From Alphaproteobacteria bacterium (GTDB lineage Bacteria > Pseudomonadota > Alphaproteobacteria > Rhodospirillales > Magnetospirillaceae): a DNA stretch of 64,000 nt. Below, piece by piece: positions 62,059 to 64,000 of this stretch. Where the stretch lies: the NCBI GenBank assembly GCA_021325215.1, contig JAJPHO010000174.1, forward strand, positions 62,001-126,000, read 5' to 3'. Made by a program: the position numbers and the translations under genes. Each line of letters opens with the position of its first letter. Within the stretch, counting starts at the first letter, position 1. Under the pieces are notes generated by a model. It searched no databases. It had not been told where the DNA came from and saw only the letters and a program-made list of their open reading frames with translations.

Positions 62059-63732
62059 TTATTGCCGGACCCGTTCCACGAACTGCTTGGCTTCCACGCT
62101 CAGTTCCTCGACCACCTCGCGCAGGGTGCTCGCGCTCCAGATCACGCGCACGGTGCCGGCACTGGACAAGGTCGAGGATTTGGCCAGGGCGGTCACGCTC
62201 TTCGAAACGGCCACGGCCTGGGCCGCCACTTCGTCGATATTGGCGGCGATTTCGCGGGTCGAGGCCTCCTGCTCCTGCACCGCGCCGGCGATGGCCGACG
62301 AGGATTCGTCGAGCGAGCGTATGGTGTTTACCACCGACTCGATCTTGCCCGACATGGCGCGGGTGGATTCCTGCACGGCGCTGATATTGCGGGCGATTTC
62401 GTCCGTTGCGCGCGCGGTCTGGTTGGCCAGGGTCTTCACCTCGCCGGCCACCACGGCGAAACCCTTGCCGGCATCGCCGGCGCGGGCGGCCTCGATGGTG
62501 GCGTTGAGCGCCAGCAGATTGGTCTGGCTGGCGATGTCGTTGATCAGCGACACCACTTCGCCGATCGATTTGACCGTAGCGGACAGCCCATCCATCTGCT
62601 CGGACATCGCCGCCACTTCGCCCACCGCCTGGCGCGAGGTCGCGGTCGAGGCGGAAACCTGGCGGGCGATCTCGTTGATGGCTTGCGACAATTCGCGGGT
62701 CGAAGAGGCGGCGGATGCGGCCCGGGCCGTGGTGATGGCGACAGCTTCGCCGACCTGCAGCGACTTGCTGCCGCTCTGCTGGGCGCGCGCCGCCATGGTC
62801 TGAGCGGTGGCGTCGATGCCCCGCGCGGCGTCCTGCACCGCGGCGACCTTGGCGCTGACGGTCTGCTCGAACACGTCGGAGAAGGCGTTGACGGCGCTGG
62901 CCTTTTCCTGGGCGGCGCGCTCGCGTTCCATCTCGATCTTGCGGGCCTCCTCCAGCCGCAATTTCTCCTGGGCGTCGGCGCGAAATCCTTCGACCGCCCG
63001 GGCCATGTCGCCGATATCGTCCGGCCGCGAGATCATCTCGATCCGGCGGTCGAGATCGCCGGAGGCGACCCGGCCGATTTCCTGAACCAGGGTCCGCAGC
63101 GGTCTGCCCAGCATGATCCGCGACAGAATCAGCGAAACGACGAAGCCGAACAGGGCCGCACAGGCGGCGGCCACCACCATCCAGACCCGGGTCTGCTCGG
63201 CGGCGGCGCTGAACTGCGCCATCGGAATGCCGACATAGAGAACGCCCAGCACGGAGCCGTCCGCGCCGACGATCGGATCATAACCGGTGATGTAGGGTTT
63301 ACCGAGAATGTCCACCACGCCGCGGTAAGGTTTCTTGGCCGTGAACACGGATTCATAGGCGGCATTGCGCGCCAGTTGCGTGCCGATGGCGCGCGTGCCG
63401 TCGTCTTTCTTGACGTTGGTCGAAACGCGGGTGTCGCCTTTGAAGATCGTGGCGGTGCCGCCCCCCAGCTCGACCACCTGGTCGACGATGGCGAAATCGC
63501 CGTCCAGCACGGCGTTGCCGGCCATCAGCTTGCCGTCGGCGATCTTGAAGCCATCGCCCTTGAGCTTGACCTCATGCCAGGCGATTCGCATGTTGCGGTC
63601 GATGGCGCGGTTGGCGGATTTCATCGCTTCGTCGTCGGCGATGGTGATAGCCGCGGCCGAGACGGTAACCGCCACCAGGGTGGCGTTAAGCAGGGCCAAC
63701 AGCGCGGATTTGGTCGAAATAGTGAATTTCAT
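62059..63732 (-). CDS. Methyl-accepting chemotaxis protein with periplasmic Cache domain
   Basis: 557 residues. TM1 ([22 protein letters not shown]), a periplasmic single Cache-type domain ([51 protein letters not shown]), TM2 ([18 protein letters not shown]), a HAMP ([23 protein letters not shown]) and the signalling hairpin ([36 protein letters not shown]). The Cache sequence is of the sCache_3 type, which binds small ligands. No PilZ domain, unlike the receptor at 13382. Confidence 0.93.
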   Translation of the reverse strand: MKFTISTKSALLALLNATLVAVTVSAAAITIADDEAMKSANRAIDRNMRIAWHEVKLKGDGFKIADGKLMAGNAVLDGDFAIVDQVVELGGGTATIFKGDTRVSTNVKKDDGTRAIGTQLARNAAYESVFTAKKPYRGVVDILGKPYITGYDPIVGADGSVLGVLYVGIPMAQFSAAAEQTRVWMVVAAACAALFGFVVSLILSRIMLGRPLRTLVQEIGRVASGDLDRRIEMISRPDDIGDMARAVEGFRADAQEKLRLEEARKIEMERERAAQEKASAVNAFSDVFEQTVSAKVAAVQDAARGIDATAQTMAARAQQSGSKSLQVGEAVAITTARAASAASSTRELSQAINEIARQVSASTATSRQAVGEVAAMSEQMDGLSATVKSIGEVVSLINDIASQTNLLALNATIEAARAGDAGKGFAVVAGEVKTLANQTARATDEIARNISAVQESTRAMSGKIESVVNTIRSLDESSSAIAGAVQEQEASTREIAANIDEVAAQAVAVSKSVTALAKSSTLSSAGTVRVIWSASTLREVVEELSVEAKQFVERVRQ

Positions 63733-63812
63733 CCCGTACTCCGTTGTCCGTGACGAGCGATCGAGATTATGCCTAATAATAACCCCGCAATACTATTACG
63801 AGACGTGAGCCA

Positions 63813-64000
63813 GTGACAGGACGTATCGCAGCTTTACTGATGTATCTCGTTGTGCTCCCGATCGCTGCCGCGCCGCCCGAGCCGCCGGAGGTGCTTTATG
63901 GCGAGCTGTTTTCCGCTGCAGCCGAAAGCGGCGCGCTGGAGGGCAACCGCCTGATGACGACCGGCATCCCGAAGGAAGCGCCTGCCGATATAGTGACGCT
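63813..64000 (+). CDS. treA: Trehalase N-terminus (3' truncated)
   Basis: 62 residues from GTG 63813 to the window edge. A signal-like hydrophobic segment (IAALLMYLVVLPIAAAPP) precedes PPEVLYGELFSAAAESGALEGNRLMTTGIPKEAPADIV, the family start of alpha,alpha-trehalases (compare the L-x-G-x-L-F...P..P..I pattern in E. coli TreA). It would split trehalose to glucose in the periplasm. The catalytic part is outside the window. Confidence 0.75.
   Translation, partial: MTGRIAALLMYLVVLPIAAAPPEPPEVLYGELFSAAAESGALEGNRLMTTGIPKEAPADIVT

Overview
The window is GC-rich alphaproteobacterial chromosome, probably Rhodospirillales. Supporting signs are RecG, ArgE, CoaD and GyrA of alphaproteobacterial type, two chemoreceptors, an RcnR-type nickel/cobalt repressor beside a cation diffusion facilitator, and DUF4214 proteins. 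No rRNA or marker gene fixes the genus. Functional assignments come from reading motifs and composition, not from database searches.

Left chromosomal arm (1-15547): the end of a sulfotransferase; two tandem DUF4214 repeat proteins; recG; a small secreted protein; a Nudix hydrolase overlapping argE; a CheY-like receiver; an Hpt protein coupled to an M16 peptidase; a 3-hydroxyisobutyrate dehydrogenase-like enzyme; a GNAT acetyltransferase; a chemoreceptor carrying a PilZ domain; and a second Nudix protein.

Island (15548-48639): a 45-bp piece of the 3' end of tRNA-Lys(TTT) occurs three times, at 15548, 24363 and 48595, and only the last copy lies in an intact tRNA. The copies delimit two different elements inserted in tandem. 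Element 1 (about 8.8 kb) looks like a phage satellite: P4-type integrase, AlpA-like regulator, Toprim-helicase replication protein, hairpin-rich candidate origin, small repressor operon, and one open reading frame fusing an HK97-type prohead protease to a major-capsid-like domain. No terminase, portal or tail gene was recognised. Element 2 (about 24 kb) is a prophage with BrnT/BrnA, lysis genes, secreted cargo (nuclease, lipase-like protein, lipoproteins), tail fibres, Mu-type gp47/gp48 baseplate genes, DnaG-type primase and SF3-type helicase, small early genes, a two-sided repressor region with shared operators, and its own integrase. It has no recognisable terminase, portal, capsid, tube, sheath or tape measure. 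Its baseplate J gene starts abruptly inside the family, consistent with a large internal deletion at about 35464. Element 1 thus keeps a capsid gene and element 2 keeps baseplate, fibre and lysis genes.

Right chromosomal arm (48671-64000): CMD-family protein, two cyclophilins, coaD and gyrA on the minus strand; a hybrid histidine kinase coupled to a secreted protein; a dmeRF-like Ni/Co efflux pair with a visible operator; a secreted metallo-beta-lactamase-fold hydrolase; a PAS protein; a STAS protein next to a receiver-PP2C-ATPase phosphatase (partner-switching signalling); a chemoreceptor; and the start of a trehalase gene.
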